Source: a bacterium (GTDB taxonomy: Bacteria; Chloroflexota; Dormibacteria; UBA8260; Bog-877). Taken from it: a DNA stretch of 33,045 nt. The notes beneath the pieces are model-generated. The model did not search any database, was not told the origin of the DNA, and was given only the letters and a program-made list of their open reading frames with translations. How positions within the stretch are numbered: position 1 is the first letter of the stretch; each line of letters begins with the position of its first letter. Shown here one piece after another: positions 30,833 through 33,045 of the stretch. Made by a program: the position numbers and the translations under genes. Location of the stretch: assembly GCA_021791455.1 (NCBI GenBank), contig JAJYWM010000317.1, positions 1 to 33,045 on the forward strand. The letters are read 5' to 3'.

Positions 30833-32314
30833 ATGGCTCAAGCGATCGAGACTGGTGCCGCGTTGGAAGCCGGTCAAGGCATCCCAGAGAGTGACGATGA
30901 GTTCCTCAAGGTGGAGCTGCGGGGGCTGGAGCCTGTCCCGGCGCAGCGCCGTCACGGCCGGCCGAGGGAGCTGTTCTTCATCTGGGCGGGAGCGCTGTCC
31001 GACTTCTTCTCGCTGTTCGCCGGGGCTCTGCTGATCTCTGCTGCCGGCCTTGGGTTCTGGGATGCCGCTCTGGTGCTCATCCTGGGAGCGGCGGCGGGCG
31101 GGGCGCTGCTCGGTCTGCTGTCCCTGACCGGCGTCAGGACCGGGGCGCCGCAGATCGTTCAGTCCAGAATGGTGTTTGGCCGCAGGGGAGCCACGGTGGG
31201 CGGGTTCCTCACCATGGCGATCGCCATCGGCTGGTTTGCCTACGACTGCGCGATCGCGGTGACCACCACCAAAGCGCTGCCGGTCTTCAGCGGCACGGCC
31301 GACTGGGTCCCGGGACTGCTTCTGCTGGCGATTGCCCTGGTTTCGTTCCTGGTGGCGGTCTACGGGCACCGCACGATCTCGGTCTTCCAGCACATCCAGG
31401 TTCCTGCCTTCCTCATCGTGTGCGGCGCTCTGGCTCTCTTCACCTTTCCCCACTGGGACCTGCTGCTGCAGAGTCACCTGGCATTGGGGCCGCATCTGGC
31501 GGCGATGGCCTTAGGATTCACGCTTACGTTCGCCCTGGTGGTTTCCTGGGTGACCTACGCCGCCGATTACTCCAGATACCTTCCCACCAACTCCCGTCCC
31601 GCCAGGGTCGCCTGGGCCAGCGGCGGGGGGAGCGTCGCCAGCCTGGTTGCCTGTGGGCTCCTGGGGGCCGCCATTCAAACCGCCTCCCCTGGGCGGCTGC
31701 TCCCCAACCTGATCGTCGCCTCGGTGCCGGTCGCGTTCGCCTACTGCTTTGCCGGCTTCATCATCCTGGCCGAGCTCAGCTCCAATTACCTCAACGTCTA
31801 CTCCGCCGCCCTCTGCGCGCTCGCCATCGGGATCCGCATGCGCCGCTGGATGGCGGCGACGGTGGTGGGTGTCCTGGGTGGGCTCATCGCCGCTCTGGTG
31901 CTGTTCGCGGGCAGCGGATTCCAGGGCAATTACGTGAACTTCCTCACCATCACCTATGTGTGGTTCCCCGCTTGGGCGATGGTCGTCATTCTGGACGGCT
32001 ACCTGGGTATCCGCCGAGCCGACCCCGGCCAGCTGGTGAACCCACGCGGGTACTGGTTCTCCAAGGGTGTGCGCTGGCCGATGATGGCCGCTTTCCTGAT
32101 CGGAACGCTGGCGACGGTGGCGTTCTTCAACGAGCCTCCACCGCCGGGCGAGTGGGGCTTCGTGTCGCCGCTCGCGCATTGGCTGTTTCTCGGGCAGCCG
32201 GCTGACATCAGCGGCTTCATCGGGGTCGCCGTCACCACTCTCGCCTACTTCGCCTTTCACAGGCTGGAAGGCCTAGGCCACGGGCCTCAGCTCGCCGGGG
32301 CCGACTCTCGATGA
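30833..32314 (+). CDS. NCS1-family permease, probable hydroxymethylpyrimidine (thiamine precursor) transporter
   Basis: A 493-residue nucleobase:cation symporter-1 protein with about 12 spans after a polar N-terminus. FIWAGALSDFFSLFAGALL (first span), GAPQIVQSRMVFGRRGA (about 103-119) and the following GWFAYDCAIA are characteristic of NCS1. VSWVTYAADYSRYLP (about 235-249) matches the conserved span-6 region. Substrate is inferred: the TPP riboswitch directly upstream and overlapping thiD indicate thiamine-pyrimidine uptake, as proposed for CytX-type permeases, rather than cytosine or allantoin. The ATG at 30833 has agggaggc 5 nt upstream; an in-frame start at 30788 lies in the riboswitch and is rejected. 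The stop overlaps the thiD start (ATGA). Confidence 0.87.
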   Translation: MAQAIETGAALEAGQGIPESDDEFLKVELRGLEPVPAQRRHGRPRELFFIWAGALSDFFSLFAGALLISAAGLGFWDAALVLILGAAAGGALLGLLSLTGVRTGAPQIVQSRMVFGRRGATVGGFLTMAIAIGWFAYDCAIAVTTTKALPVFSGTADWVPGLLLLAIALVSFLVAVYGHRTISVFQHIQVPAFLIVCGALALFTFPHWDLLLQSHLALGPHLAAMALGFTLTFALVVSWVTYAADYSRYLPTNSRPARVAWASGGGSVASLVACGLLGAAIQTASPGRLLPNLIVASVPVAFAYCFAGFIILAELSSNYLNVYSAALCALAIGIRMRRWMAATVVGVLGGLIAALVLFAGSGFQGNYVNFLTITYVWFPAWAMVVILDGYLGIRRADPGQLVNPRGYWFSKGVRWPMMAAFLIGTLATVAFFNEPPPPGEWGFVSPLAHWLFLGQPADISGFIGVAVTTLAYFAFHRLEGLGHGPQLAGADSR

Positions 32315-33045
32315 TCGTCTCCGCGGCGGGACCCAGGCGGACCATCGCCGCCACGGTGGCCACCACCGACAGTGGGGGCGGTGCGGGCATCCAGGCGGAT
32401 CTGAAGAGCTTCGCCGCCCTCGGCGTCTTCGGCGTCAGTGTGGCGGTCGCCCTGACCGCTCAGAACACGGTCGGGGTGCTCGCGGTCCACGGCCTCCCTG
32501 TCGAGTTTGTGGTGGCCCAGTTTGAGGCGATAGACCAGGACCTCAGGCCGCAGGCGGTCAAGACCGGGATGCTCTTCACCGCGGCCCACATCGAGACCGT
32601 CGCCGCCAGGCTTCAGCACCTGCGCTGGGGGCCGCTCGTGGTTGATCCGGTGATGATCGCCAAAAGTGGCGATGTGCTCTTGGAGAGGGACGCGATCTCG
32701 GTGATGCGAGACAGGCTGCTCCCCTTGGCGGCGGTGGTGACCCCCAACTGGCCCGAGGCGGAGGCGCTTACAGGAATTGCTGTCGACTCCGATGAGGCCG
32801 CGGTGGCCGCCGGGCGGGCCATCCTTGAGATGGGTGCCGAGATGGTCGTGGTGAAGGGTGGTCACGCCCCGGGGGCCCCCGATGACCTGATCGTCGAAGA
32901 GGGCGGGGTCACCGTCCTTCAGGGCGCAAGGATCGATTCCCGCCACACCCATGGCACCGGGTGCACCTTTTCGGCTGCCATCACGGCCGGGCTGGCGCTC
33001 GGCACCCCGCCCCTGGAGGCGGTCCGCGCGGCGAAGGCCTACGTC
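32311..33045 (+). CDS. thiD: Hydroxymethylpyrimidine/phosphomethylpyrimidine kinase (cut by window edge)
   Basis: The 245 codons to the window edge encode nearly all of a ThiD, which phosphorylates HMP and HMP-P to HMP-PP for thiamine synthesis. GGGAGIQADLKSFAALGVFG (about 24-43) binds the pyrimidine and is nearly invariant. VKTGML (about 83-88), VVDPVMIAKSG (about 110-120), TPNWPEAEAL (about 144-153) and the anion-hole GTGCTFSAAI (about 216-225, ending in the catalytic region where Asp is usual but Thr-Phe-Ser-Ala is seen) follow. The ATG at 32311 overlaps the permease TGA by 4 bp. The stop is outside the window. No other thi gene is visible. Confidence 0.93.
   Translation, partial: MIVSAAGPRRTIAATVATTDSGGGAGIQADLKSFAALGVFGVSVAVALTAQNTVGVLAVHGLPVEFVVAQFEAIDQDLRPQAVKTGMLFTAAHIETVAARLQHLRWGPLVVDPVMIAKSGDVLLERDAISVMRDRLLPLAAVVTPNWPEAEALTGIAVDSDEAAVAAGRAILEMGAEMVVVKGGHAPGAPDDLIVEEGGVTVLQGARIDSRHTHGTGCTFSAAITAGLALGTPPLEAVRAAKAYV

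Noticed and set aside
1..33045. CRISPR arrays, tRNA/rRNA genes, IS elements, integrases or attachment sites
   Set aside because: I saw no spaced direct repeats, cloverleaf sequences, transposase motifs or flanking inverted repeats. Absence is by eye only.

Overview
The window is a gene-dense, high-GC bacterial chromosome segment. Genes start freely with GTG or TTG, and there is no CRISPR array, tRNA, rRNA, transposase or phage gene that I can see. A mycobacterial-type two-subunit 2-oxoglutarate:ferredoxin oxidoreductase, an MMPL exporter with a MarR regulator, an F420/FMN-type split-barrel oxidoreductase and a DUF72 protein point to an actinobacterium or a related high-GC terrabacterial lineage (Dormibacterota or Chloroflexota are possible). 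The sequence alone does not settle the phylum.

Layout. 1-2.7 kb: the N-terminal part of a rhodanese-type sulfurtransferase, a D-2-hydroxyacid dehydrogenase, a carboxymuconolactone-decarboxylase-family gene broken by two frameshifts (one in a GCCT tetranucleotide repeat), and a C-terminal remnant of a TDT-family transporter. 2.7-9.8 kb: an acetate module. A minus-strand operon (LytS-type histidine kinase, LytTR response regulator, small DUF485-like membrane protein, ActP-like sodium:solute symporter) is divergent from acs (acetyl-CoA synthetase) and satP (acetate channel). It ends in a 14-bp perfect-stem terminator shared with a convergent MFS gene. 11.2-12.6 kb: a previously uncalled 51-residue single-span membrane protein lies directly upstream of a citrate synthase, followed by a textbook terminator. 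12.6-16.1 kb: a small exported protein and korB/korA. 16.2-19.2 kb: an aldo/keto reductase, a PPOX-type oxidoreductase, a DUF72 protein and a DedA membrane protein. 19.2-21.9 kb: a PAS-GGDEF-EAL cyclic-di-GMP enzyme. 22.1-26.2 kb: two divergent aldo/keto reductases, a second MFS transporter and a hotdog thioesterase. 26.3-30.6 kb: a polytopic membrane protein of unknown function, an MMPL/RND-type exporter and its MarR regulator. 30.7-33 kb: a TPP riboswitch, an NCS1 permease and thiD (cut by the window edge).

How the genes fit together. Acetate can enter through the symporter or SatP, be activated by Acs, condense with oxaloacetate through citrate synthase, and continue through the cycle at the 2-oxoglutarate step via KorAB, which reduces ferredoxin rather than NAD. 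The LytS/LytTR pair inside the symporter operon is the obvious candidate to sense the substrate and regulate the module. At the right end, thiamine pyrophosphate controls uptake and phosphorylation of the pyrimidine precursor. The riboswitch has an 11-nt segment after the aptamer that is perfectly complementary to aptamer helix P3, which suggests a specific switching mechanism.

Most worth a second look: the acetate two-component module with its enlarged symporter loop, the small membrane protein coupled to citrate synthase, the Asp-to-Glu change in the citrate synthase active site, the riboswitch expression platform, and the repeat-associated frameshift. I do not see a clearly unprecedented multi-gene system.
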